A stretch of DNA of 44,313 nt from Roseomonas sp. (GTDB lineage Bacteria; Pseudomonadota; Alphaproteobacteria; Acetobacterales; Acetobacteraceae): contig JADCES010000196.1 of assembly GCA_020250005.1 (NCBI GenBank), forward strand, positions 1-44,313, written 5' to 3'. The notes beneath the pieces are model-generated. The model searched no databases. It saw nothing but the letters and a program-made list of their open reading frames with translations, and was not told where the DNA came from. Shown here piece after piece: positions 16,519-24,289 of this stretch. Positions within the stretch are counted from its first letter, which is position 1. The number at the start of each line of letters is the position of its first letter. A program made the position numbers and the translations under genes.

Positions 16519-17268
16519 ATGACAGGCGAAACGCGGGTGGCGCTGGTCACTGGCGCGCAGCAGGGCATCGGGGCCGCGGCCGCGCGCGCCCTGGCGGTGG
16601 CAGGGCATGATGTCGCGATCAATTGGTTGGATGATCAGGCCCAGGCGGAAGCCGTGGCGGCCGAGGTCCGTGCCTCAGGCCGCCTTGCCGAACTGATTCG
16701 GGGCGATGTCGGCACCGCCGCCGGCGCTGCCGCCCTGGTAGAACAGACTATCGCCGCACTCGGGCGCATTGATGTGCTGGTGAATAATGCCGGTATCTTC
16801 CCGCGCGTTGAATTCCTGGACATGACGGAAGCCGAATGGGACCGCGTGATTGCCGTGAACCTCAAGGGCAGCGCCTTTTGCGCCCAGGCGGCGGCGCGCG
16901 CCATGGTGGCCGCGGGGATCAAGGGGGTGATCATCAATCTTTCTTCCTCCTCCGTCCGGGGGGCGCCGCTTGGGGTGCATTATACCGCGACCAAGGCCGG
17001 CATTATCGGCATGACACGGTCCATGGCCCTGTCCCTGGCTTCGAAAGGCATTCGCGTGAACGCCATCGCGCCCGGCCTGACGGATACCGCGCAGCCGCGC
17101 TACGGCAATAGTGAAGCCGAGCTTGCGGTGATGGCGCAGCAAATCCCGCTGGGGCGGATGGGGCGGCCGGAAGAAATCGCCGGGTTGATCGCCTATCTTG
17201 CGTCTGATCAAGCCGCCTGGATCACGGGTCAGGTTTATCACATCAATGGGGGCAATTACCTTGCATAA
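16519..17268 (+). CDS. Short-chain dehydrogenase/reductase, FabG-like
   Basis: 249 residues, MTGETRVALVTGAQQGIGAA, with the TGAQQGIG cofactor loop (11-18), NNAG (89-92), the Ser-rich active-site strand INLSSSSVRG (139-148) and Y155/K159 in VHYTATKAG, then the C-terminal YHINGGNYLA. All four catalytic positions are present. It reads divergently from the acyl-CoA operon, 114 bp from that operon's first start. The aspartate after the second strand (NWLDDQ) leaves NAD or NADP open. The substrate is unknown; 3-oxoacyl or sugar dehydrogenases are both common in this subgroup. A small cytochrome c gene follows after 22 bp. Confidence 0.92.
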   Translation: MTGETRVALVTGAQQGIGAAAARALAVAGHDVAINWLDDQAQAEAVAAEVRASGRLAELIRGDVGTAAGAAALVEQTIAALGRIDVLVNNAGIFPRVEFLDMTEAEWDRVIAVNLKGSAFCAQAAARAMVAAGIKGVIINLSSSSVRGAPLGVHYTATKAGIIGMTRSMALSLASKGIRVNAIAPGLTDTAQPRYGNSEAELAVMAQQIPLGRMGRPEEIAGLIAYLASDQAAWITGQVYHINGGNYLA

Positions 17269-17290
17269 GCCCCGAAGCAGGAGGATAACA

Positions 17291-17608
17291 ATGCGCCCTT
17301 GGCTGATCGCATGCGTATTGACGGCTTTGCCCGGTGCAGCCCTGGCGCAAATGGAACCCGGGGACCCCATCGCCGGCCAGCGCCTGGCGGCCAGCTGGTG
17401 CGCCAATTGCCACCGCATAGCGCCGGGCGGCCCCGGCCCCGCGACCGACATCGCGCCAAGCTTCTCCGCCATTGCAGCGCTGCCTTCCACAACTTCCATG
17501 TCTTTGCGCGCGTATTTGCGCACGCCGCATGCGAATATGCCCGATTACCGCCTAAGCCGGGAGGAGCTGGACGATATCGTGGCTTATCTGTTGACGGTCA
17601 GGCGTTGA
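17291..17608 (+). CDS. Small secreted c-type cytochrome
   Basis: 105 residues from the ATG at 17291, preceded by AGGAGG. MRPWLIACVLTALPGAALAQ is a signal peptide cleaved near residue 19, so the protein is periplasmic. One haem site, C37-A-N-C40-H41, is followed by GPGPATDIAPSFSAIA, and M83 in TPHANMPDYRLS is the likely axial ligand; the final helix (REELDDIVAYLLTV) is typical of class I cytochromes. About 85 residues in the mature form is at the small end of the class. It is close behind the SDR gene in the same direction and may accept electrons from a periplasmic enzyme, but no partner is obvious. Confidence 0.9.
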   Translation: MRPWLIACVLTALPGAALAQMEPGDPIAGQRLAASWCANCHRIAPGGPGPATDIAPSFSAIAALPSTTSMSLRAYLRTPHANMPDYRLSREELDDIVAYLLTVRR

Positions 17609-17690
17609 ACCCTTAGCGGAACGGCTTGTTCAGATTCGAGCATCCGCTACGTAGCTGACAGCTCAACGTCTGGCGTACAAGGCAAGAGCG

Positions 17691-18554
17691 ATGACCTTTC
17701 AGAGATACTACGTTGCCGTTGCCTTTGCGATCTGGGGTTCCATGTCTCTCTATTGGAGCCTGCTGCCCGGAGTGGCGGAAATCACCGTCGTAGCGTTTCG
17801 CATTGTCACCACGCTCTTTGTCTATGCAGCCGTGGCACTCAACGGCCAAGGCAGTCTCCGTCTCACCCGCAAAGATTACGCGCTGGCCGCTCTCGCGGGC
17901 GCCGTGATCGGCCTGAACTGGCTCTGTTTTGTCTATGCGGTGACCCTGGAAAAAGTCACAGAGTTCAGTTTGGGCACCTTCTCGGCCCCCGCATTGTCAA
18001 TGATGCTGGGCTATTGGTTCTTCTCGGAAAAAGCCTCGAAACTGGATTTCCTATCCTTTGCCTTTGTCCTGCTCGGCATTGCGGTCTATGCGTTGTCCAT
18101 GTCTAATCTGCCGATCCTTGGCATTCTGGTGATGCTAACGACATCGGTTTACTTTGCCCTGAAGAAAGTGATCAGCGGGCCGGCTTCAACGGTCTTGCTT
18201 GTAGAAACGCTCACCTTGTTACCGGTTGCCCTCATGGTGCTGTACCTCCACCGGGGAGAAATTGCGGGTTTCGATCTGCGTACTTTGGTGCTTCTCCTTC
18301 TGATCGGACCGGTCAGCTTCGTGCCGCTTTATCTCTTTGGCGTTGGTGTCAAATTTACTCGAATGATCGAAGTCGGCTATCTGCAATATATTTCGCCCTT
18401 CCTAAGCCTTACTTTGGCGCTGCTATACTTTGGCGAAAAGATTACCGAAGTGCGCATGGTGGCCTTTGGCCTGATCGGTCTGGCGGTGGCATTGCGGCTG
18501 CAAGCGCTGCGGCGCAAGGCCAATCCGGCCCCCTGTGGCACGGCCAAGACCTGA
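17691..18554 (+). CDS. EamA/DMT-superfamily permease, RarD-like
   Basis: 287 residues with about ten hydrophobic helices in two EamA halves. Segments such as AIWGSMSLYWSLLP at the start, LNWLCFVYAVTLEKVTEFSLG in the third to fourth helix and YLQYISPFLSLTLALLYFGE near the end match RarD-type transporters. It sits in the inner membrane and probably exports or imports a small metabolite; RarD substrates are not firmly known. Start ATG at 17691 with an AAGGCAAGAG stretch upstream. Third codon positions carry more A and T than in all neighbours, and the flanking gaps (82 and 168 bp) hold no genes, so recent transfer from a lower-GC source is plausible. Confidence 0.88.
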   Translation: MTFQRYYVAVAFAIWGSMSLYWSLLPGVAEITVVAFRIVTTLFVYAAVALNGQGSLRLTRKDYALAALAGAVIGLNWLCFVYAVTLEKVTEFSLGTFSAPALSMMLGYWFFSEKASKLDFLSFAFVLLGIAVYALSMSNLPILGILVMLTTSVYFALKKVISGPASTVLLVETLTLLPVALMVLYLHRGEIAGFDLRTLVLLLLIGPVSFVPLYLFGVGVKFTRMIEVGYLQYISPFLSLTLALLYFGEKITEVRMVAFGLIGLAVALRLQALRRKANPAPCGTAKT

Positions 18555-18708
18555 CTGACCCGGCCCGCGTATCGCAACGCCAATGCGTGGGCCACTGGGC
18601 GCCGCGACGCACCATACGTAGCCGGCGCGGCCCGCACACACGGCCCGCCTAATAACGGATAGATGGTAGGCGCTGGCTCTGGCGCCCCCGCAAAACCGGG
18701 TCTAGCAT

Positions 18709-18729
18709 CCCCGCATTGAGAAATGGGGG
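18709..18729 (+). promoter_or_regulatory. Hairpin around the start region of the hydroxyacid dehydrogenase gene
   Basis: CCCC-g-CATT (18709-18717) pairs with AATGGGGG (18722 onward) around a GAGA loop, with one bulged base. The G-run is the only Shine-Dalgarno-like sequence here, and it fits the TTG at 18738 better than the ATG at 18723, which would lie inside the stem. Confidence 0.25.
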
Positions 18730-19796
18730 AAGCTAACTTGTCCGCAGTCAATAAGCCATTCCGCGTCGCCTATCTGGAACGCGTGCCACATACAAGCTTT
18801 CTGGAAACCGCCACCGCCGACCCAGCGCTGGAAGTGGTGCGGCTTTCCCTCGATAACGGGGAAGAAGCCGCGCTGGCGGAACTGGCCACCTGTGATGGCT
18901 ATTATGTGCGTGCGTCGCGCGACGAATTGCCCAAGGCGTTTCATGTGAATGATACGCTGCTGGCGCGCCTGCCCAATCTGCTGATGGTCGCATCCCAGGG
19001 TGCAGGCTATGACACGATCAACCCGGATTCCTGCACCAAGGCGGGCGTGCTGCTGGTGAACCAGGCCGGCGGCAATGCCGAAGCCGTGGCGGAGCACGCC
19101 GTTGGCATGATGCTGGCACTCATCAAGAAAATGCCGCAGACCCATGCCGCCATGCGGGCGGGCGAAGCCAAGCGCCGCGAGGTCTTCATGGGCAATAATC
19201 TGCTCAATAAGACGGTTGGCGTGATTGGCATTGGCAATGTCGGGTCGCGCACCACCGCCATTGTGAAGGCCGCCTTCAATTGCCGCGTTTTGGCCTATGA
19301 CCCCTATGTGGATGCCGAAACCGTGGCCAAGCGCGGGGCGGAGAAGGTAGAGCTGCCCGAATTGCTGGCGCAATCCGATATCGTCAGCGTGCATTGCCCG
19401 CTTACGCCACAAAGCCGCGCCATTATTGATGCCAAGGCGCTTGGCATGATGAAGAAGGGCGCCATTCTGGTCACTACCGCACGTGGTTCCATCCATGATG
19501 AGAACGCCGTGCTGGCAGCGCTGGAATCCGGGCAACTGGCCTCGGCCGGTTTGGATGTCTGGGAACAGGAACCGCCGCCCAAGGATCACCCGCTTTTGTG
19601 GCACCCGGCAGTGATCTGCACGCAGCACACGGCGGGGGTCACGCATGAAAGCCGGTCCATGATCACGCGCATTGCGGCGGAAGCCTTTTCTGCCTGCGCT
19701 GCCGGCAAGATGCCGCCACGTATCATCAATCCGGAAGTGAAAGGCCGCTTCGCGGAGCGCTACGCCAAGGCGCGTGGCCGCGCCATTACGGATTGA
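18723..19796 (+). CDS. D-2-hydroxyacid dehydrogenase family protein
   Basis: NAD-dependent reduction or oxidation of a 2-oxo/2-hydroxy acid. 357 residues from the ATG at 18723; a TTG at 18738, behind GGGGGAAG, is an equally good start and gives 352. The NAD loop is VGVIGIGNVGSR (165-176). The catalytic trio is R254 (TTARGSIHDE), E283 (DVWEQEPP) and H302 (CTQHTAGVTHE). GAGYDTINPD and GGNAEAVAEHAVGMML are typical of the phosphoglycerate-dehydrogenase subgroup. No ACT domain is present, so it is not serine-pathway SerA. It is the first gene of the cluster running to 27966; with the ThDP enzyme it could process a 2-oxo acid released from the substrate. Confidence 0.92.
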   Translation: MGEANLSAVNKPFRVAYLERVPHTSFLETATADPALEVVRLSLDNGEEAALAELATCDGYYVRASRDELPKAFHVNDTLLARLPNLLMVASQGAGYDTINPDSCTKAGVLLVNQAGGNAEAVAEHAVGMMLALIKKMPQTHAAMRAGEAKRREVFMGNNLLNKTVGVIGIGNVGSRTTAIVKAAFNCRVLAYDPYVDAETVAKRGAEKVELPELLAQSDIVSVHCPLTPQSRAIIDAKALGMMKKGAILVTTARGSIHDENAVLAALESGQLASAGLDVWEQEPPPKDHPLLWHPAVICTQHTAGVTHESRSMITRIAAEAFSACAAGKMPPRIINPEVKGRFAERYAKARGRAITD

Positions 19797-20982
19797 TCGC
19801 GCGTTTGGGCCTTTTTCCGTGAGCGCGACCGCTTCCAAGGCCAGGGTGGTGACGGTGCTTGGCACCACCCAGACCCTGGCCTGGGGGTCTTCCTATTACC
19901 TTCCAGCGATTCTGGCCGCACCAATCGCCGAAGATCTTGGCCTGTCCCGCGCCATGGTCTTTGGCGTGTTTTCGGGCTCCCTGCTGCTGACCGCGCTACT
20001 TGGTCCCGCAGCGGGCCGCGCGATTGACCAGCGCGGCGGGCGCGATGTGCTGGCGATTTCGAACGTGATTTTCATCCTCGGCCTGCTGATCATGGCCTTC
20101 GCCCATGGCCTGCCTTTGCTGATCCTGAGTTGGTTCATCATCGGCATTGCCATGGCGATGGGGCTGTATGATGCGGCCTTCGCGACTCTTGCCGGGCTTT
20201 ACGGCAAGGATGCGCGCAACAGCATCACCGGCATTACGCTGATTGCGGGCTTTGCCAGCACGGTCGGATGGCCGCTTTCCGCGTTGATGGAAGCGGAATG
20301 GGGCTGGCGCGGTGCCTGCCTTGGCTGGGCGGCCTTGCATCTTTTCATCTGCCTGCCGCTCAATCGCCTGCTGATCCCAAAAGCACCGCCGCCACCACCG
20401 AAGGAAGCTGTGCCGCCATTATCCGCCGAGGAAACGCGTGATCGTAAACGCGATATGATCCTACTCGCTTTCGTGTTGGCCACGGCGAGTTTCAGCTCCA
20501 CCGCGCTTGGCGCGCATTTGCCAGGGCTGCTGCAATCCGCCGGCACATCGCTTGCCGCGGCGATTGCCGCCGGCGCGCTGATGGGCCCGGCGCAGGTGGC
20601 GGCGCGCGTTGTTGAATTCACCATCATGCGCAAGATGAACCCGCTGTTTTCTGCACGCATCGCCGCCGGCGCGCATCCGGTGGCGGTGGCAGTGCTGATG
20701 GCGCTTGGCGCGCCCTTTGCTGCGCTATTCGTCATCATCCACGGCGCGGGCAATGGCCTGCTGACCATCACGCGCGGCACGCTGCCATTGGCGCTCTTTG
20801 GTCCCGTTGGCTATGGCCAACGCCAGGGTTTTATTACCGCGCCGGCGCGGGCTTCACAGGCTTTCGCGCCCTTGTTGTTTGGGCTGCTGCTCGATGATTT
20901 TGGCGCGGCGTCCTTGTGGTTCACAGCCTTGCTGGGCGTGGCGGCAGTTGGCGCGCTCATGCTCATGCGGGTACGACAATAG
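19774..20982 (+). CDS. MFS transporter
   Basis: About 400 residues with twelve likely membrane helices in two halves. The hydrophilic loop between them is at about 207-232 (KAPPPPPKEAVPPLSAEETR). The loop between helices 2 and 3 reads GRAIDQRGGRDVLA, a relaxed form of the MFS G-x3-D-x2-G-x2 signature. Start is uncertain: GTG at 19774 overlaps the previous gene by 23 bp, while GTG at 19819 (VSATASKARVV) lies just before the first helix; neither has a clear Shine-Dalgarno. Lies in the inner membrane. The position before a gamma-glutamyltransferase-like enzyme suggests uptake of that enzyme's substrate. Confidence 0.88.
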   Translation: MAAPLRIDRAFGPFSVSATASKARVVTVLGTTQTLAWGSSYYLPAILAAPIAEDLGLSRAMVFGVFSGSLLLTALLGPAAGRAIDQRGGRDVLAISNVIFILGLLIMAFAHGLPLLILSWFIIGIAMAMGLYDAAFATLAGLYGKDARNSITGITLIAGFASTVGWPLSALMEAEWGWRGACLGWAALHLFICLPLNRLLIPKAPPPPPKEAVPPLSAEETRDRKRDMILLAFVLATASFSSTALGAHLPGLLQSAGTSLAAAIAAGALMGPAQVAARVVEFTIMRKMNPLFSARIAAGAHPVAVAVLMALGAPFAALFVIIHGAGNGLLTITRGTLPLALFGPVGYGQRQGFITAPARASQAFAPLLFGLLLDDFGAASLWFTALLGVAAVGALMLMRVRQ

Positions 20983-20995
20983 AAAGCAAAATCTC

Positions 20996-22684
20996 ATGAC
21001 CCAGGAATGGCTTTCGCGCGCCGGTTCGCGCTTCACCACGGAAAAGCGCCCTGCCATTGGCACGCGCGGCATGGTGGTGACGAACCACCCCTTGGCCTCC
21101 GCTGCGGGGGCCGAGATGCTGGCCGCCGGCGGCAATGCGGTGGATGGCGCTATCGCCGCCTTGTTTGCGCTGACGGTGGTGGAGCCCATGATGGTCGGCA
21201 TTCTGGGTGGCGGCATGGCGCATCTGCGCCTGCCAGATGGGCGGCACACCGTGATTGATGGGCTATCCACCGCGCCGGCCGCAGCGCGCGCGGATATGTT
21301 TTCCCCGGCCGAGCCCGCCAATGCGATGAATTTCGAAGCAACGGGCCGCGCCAATATTGTTGGGCCGCTCTCGGTTGCGGTGCCCGGCAATTTGCGCGCC
21401 TGGTACGAAACGCTGGAACGTTTCGGCAGCATGCCACTTGCCGATGTGATGGCGCCCGCCATCCGCCACGCTGCGCGGGGTTTTGCCGTCACGCCCTATC
21501 TGGCGGAATGCATCAATGAAGCCGCGCATGATCTGGCGCGTGATCCCGCCATTGCCGCGTTGCTGTTGCCCGGTGGCGCGCCGATCCAACCAGGTGGGCG
21601 ACTGATCCAGGCGGAATATGCCGAAACCCTCTCGCTGATTGCGCGCGAAGGGCCGGGCGTGCTGAAGGGTGCCCTGGGCAGCGCAATTGCCGATGGCATC
21701 AGGAGGGCAGGCGGCATTGTCTCCGCCGCGGATATCGCGGATTTCGCAACGATTGAACGGGCACCCCTGCGCGGCCCCTATCGCGGTTATGAGGTGCTAC
21801 TGCCACCGCCCCCGGCATCATCCGGCGTACATGTGCTGCAAATGCTGAATATCCTGGAAGGCTTCGATCTTCGCGGGATGGGTTTTGGCAGCGCCGATAC
21901 GCTGCACCTGCTGGCAGAAGCCTTGAAGATTGCCTTCGCCGATCGCGCCGCCGCCACGGCTGATCCTGCCTTTGTGGATGTGCCCGTGGCGCGGCTGATT
22001 TCGCGTGCCTATGGCGATGAACGCCGCGCCGCCTTGGATATGGCGCGTGCGCAAGCCTGGGGGCCGGGCGTCAGCCCAGGTGAGAGCGCCAATACCACCC
22101 ATGTCACGGTCGCGGATAATCAGGGCAATATTGTTTGCTCGACGCAGACGATCAATTCGCTTTTCGGCGCGCGCTTTCTGGTGCCGGGCACGGGGCTGAT
22201 CCCGAATAATTACATGGCGCTGTTTGATCCGCGCCCTGGCAAGGCTTTGTCCGTGGCGCCCGGCAAGCGCATCACCACATCCCAGGCGCCGCTGATTGCG
22301 CTGAAGGATGGCAAGCCCGCCTATGCGCTGGGCATGCCGGGCGGTTTGCGGATTTTTGGTTCTGTCATGCAGGGTTTCCTCAATCTGGTGGATCACGGCA
22401 TGGCGCTGCAGGAAGCCGTGGAAGCGCCGCGACTATGGACGCAAGGTGCCGCGGTGGAGGTGGAACCGGCCTTTGATGCGGCAGTGTTGGAAGCACTCAG
22501 CAAGCGCGGGCACCAAATCTCCTCCATGCCGCATGTCGGTGGCGGGATGAATGCCATTGCATTCCGCGCTGATGGCAGCATGGAAGGTGCGGCTTGCTGG
22601 CGCGCGGATGGCACGGCGATTGGCCTTGGTGGAGGTCTGGCCCGCGCTGGTGTGCGCTTCTGGCCGGATCAGGTCCGCGCATGA
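20996..22684 (+). CDS. Gamma-glutamyltransferase family Ntn hydrolase, cytosolic
   Basis: 562 residues starting at ATG 20996 (MTQEWLSRAGSRFTTEKRPA), 13 bp after the transporter. Family features: AAGGNAVDGAIAALFALTVV, VGILGGGMAHLRL, and the autoprocessing site SANTTHVTVAD with T367, first Thr of TTH, as the expected nucleophile. Downstream are GTGLIPNNYMALFDP and MGMPGG-type segments (LGMPGGLRIFG). There is no signal peptide, unlike periplasmic GGT, so it acts inside the cell. Members of this subgroup include amidohydrolases such as oxamate amidohydrolase (HpxW) as well as true GGT, so the amide cleaved is open. It ends ATGA-overlapped with the ThDP gene, a strong sign of joint function. Confidence 0.92.
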   Translation: MTQEWLSRAGSRFTTEKRPAIGTRGMVVTNHPLASAAGAEMLAAGGNAVDGAIAALFALTVVEPMMVGILGGGMAHLRLPDGRHTVIDGLSTAPAAARADMFSPAEPANAMNFEATGRANIVGPLSVAVPGNLRAWYETLERFGSMPLADVMAPAIRHAARGFAVTPYLAECINEAAHDLARDPAIAALLLPGGAPIQPGGRLIQAEYAETLSLIAREGPGVLKGALGSAIADGIRRAGGIVSAADIADFATIERAPLRGPYRGYEVLLPPPPASSGVHVLQMLNILEGFDLRGMGFGSADTLHLLAEALKIAFADRAAATADPAFVDVPVARLISRAYGDERRAALDMARAQAWGPGVSPGESANTTHVTVADNQGNIVCSTQTINSLFGARFLVPGTGLIPNNYMALFDPRPGKALSVAPGKRITTSQAPLIALKDGKPAYALGMPGGLRIFGSVMQGFLNLVDHGMALQEAVEAPRLWTQGAAVEVEPAFDAAVLEALSKRGHQISSMPHVGGGMNAIAFRADGSMEGAACWRADGTAIGLGGGLARAGVRFWPDQVRA

Positions 22685-24279
22685 ATACCGCTGAGTATTT
22701 GCTGGCAGCGCTCGCGCGGCATGGCACGAAGCGCATCTACGGCGTACCGGGTGGTGGTTCTTCGCTGGATATCATCGCGGCGGCGGAGCGTTTTGGCATT
22801 CGCTTCATCCTCGCCCGTCACGAAGGCAATGCGGCGATGATGGCAGTGGCCGATGCGGAAGTGACCGGCGCGCCCGGCGTGGTGCTGACCACCAAGGGCC
22901 CAGGGCTGATGAATGCGCTGAATGGCGTTGCCTGCGCCGCGTTGGAACGCGCGCCGGTGCTGCTGCTGACGGATGGCTTCACCGAAAAGCAACTCAGCTA
23001 CATCACCCATCAGGTGTTTGATCAGCGTGCCGCGACTGCAGAATTGGTGAAGGGCTATACGCAAGCGCGTAGCGAAAACCCAGCGGCTGAGATCGAAGCC
23101 CTGCTTGATCTTGCGATGCAGGCGCCCATTGGCCCGGTGCATCTGGATTTGACCAGCGAAGCCGCGCGCCGTCCGGCGGGCGAATTGCTGCCTTCACCGT
23201 CAAACACCGCAACACCGCTTGATGCCGATGCGCTGGCGAAAGCACGCGCCATGCTGGCAGCCGCGCGCAAACCCGTGATCCTGGCAGGGGTGGAGGCTGT
23301 CGTGGCAGCCGAACCACTGCGCGCTTTGGTCGCAGCCCTCGGCTGCCCTGCGCTGGTGACCTATAAGGCCAAGGGCGTGATCGCGGATGCCGATCCGCAT
23401 TTCGTTGGCATTTTCACTGGCGGATCACTGGAAGCGCCCTGCGTGCAGGATGCGGATTTGATCATCCTCGCGGGCCTCGATCCCGTGGAACTGATCCTGC
23501 AACCCTGGCGCTATAGCGCGCCGGTCTTGGATATCGGATTGCGCGCGCATCCCGTGCATTACGTCACGCCAAGCGCCTCACTGCATGGCGCGCTGGCGCC
23601 TGCCTTCGCCGCGCTGACGCAAAACGCGGCGCGTAGTGCCTGGAAGGCTGAGGAAATTGCCACGCATCGCGATACCATGCGCGCCGCACTTGCTTGGCAA
23701 GGCTCGGGCGGTGTGGCGCCGCCGCGTATCGTGACTCTGGCGCAGGAAGCCGCGCGCCGCGCTGGACGCCGCCCGCGCATTAGTGTCGATGCGGGCGCGC
23801 ATATGTTCTCGGCCACCGCCTTCTGGGAATGCGCGGCACCGCGCGATGTGTTGATTTCAAACGGGCTTGCCTCCATGGGTTTTGCGCTGCCCGCCGCGCT
23901 GGCTGCGGCGTTGGAAAACCCTGCTGATGGCGCCATTGCCTTTACCGGCGATGGCGGCTTGATGATGTGTGTGGCGGAACTTGCCACCGCCGCCGAAGCC
24001 GGTGCGCCCTGCATCACCATTGTCTTCAATGATGGGGCACTATCGCTGATTGATATCAAGCAGCAGCAACGGCAATTACCGCCCGAAGGCGTGCGCTGGG
24101 CACGGCCGGATTTCGCCGCCATCGCGGAGGGTTTCGGCGCCAAGGGTTTCGCTGTCGCGACCGAGGCTGACTACATCACCGCACTCGATGCAGCCTTCGC
24201 TCATCAAGGCCCGAGCCTGATTGACGTGATGGTGAACCCCGCCGGCTACTCCGCGCAACTGCAAGCCATGCGCGGCTGA
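22681..24279 (+). CDS. Thiamine-diphosphate-dependent enzyme, acetolactate synthase-like
   Basis: 532 residues from ATG 22681, overlapping the previous stop by 4 bp. The three-domain ThDP fold is complete: PYR domain with catalytic E48 (LARHEGNAAM), TTKGPGLMNALNGVACA, central domain about 180-330, and the PP domain motif GDG (423-425) followed by N450-D451. The C-terminal SLIDVMVNPAGYSAQL is shorter than in IlvB. It could be a 2-oxo-acid decarboxylase, a carboligase or a C-C hydrolase like IolD. IlvB is unlikely because no IlvN small subunit is beside it. Context with a D-2-hydroxyacid dehydrogenase suggests it makes or uses a 2-oxo acid or aldehyde. Confidence 0.9.
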   Translation: MNTAEYLLAALARHGTKRIYGVPGGGSSLDIIAAAERFGIRFILARHEGNAAMMAVADAEVTGAPGVVLTTKGPGLMNALNGVACAALERAPVLLLTDGFTEKQLSYITHQVFDQRAATAELVKGYTQARSENPAAEIEALLDLAMQAPIGPVHLDLTSEAARRPAGELLPSPSNTATPLDADALAKARAMLAAARKPVILAGVEAVVAAEPLRALVAALGCPALVTYKAKGVIADADPHFVGIFTGGSLEAPCVQDADLIILAGLDPVELILQPWRYSAPVLDIGLRAHPVHYVTPSASLHGALAPAFAALTQNAARSAWKAEEIATHRDTMRAALAWQGSGGVAPPRIVTLAQEAARRAGRRPRISVDAGAHMFSATAFWECAAPRDVLISNGLASMGFALPAALAAALENPADGAIAFTGDGGLMMCVAELATAAEAGAPCITIVFNDGALSLIDIKQQQRQLPPEGVRWARPDFAAIAEGFGAKGFAVATEADYITALDAAFAHQGPSLIDVMVNPAGYSAQLQAMRG

Positions 24280-24289
24280 AGGAGAATCC

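Noticed and set aside
17614-17649. TAGCGGA ... TCCGCTA inverted repeat after the cytochrome gene
   Set aside because: Arms of 7 bp are separated by 22 bp with no U-run; too weak to call a terminator or operator.
22681-24279. Acetolactate synthase large subunit (ilvB)
   Set aside because: No ilvN or ilvC nearby, a short C-terminus, and firm coupling to a GGT-like gene argue for a catabolic ThDP enzyme.
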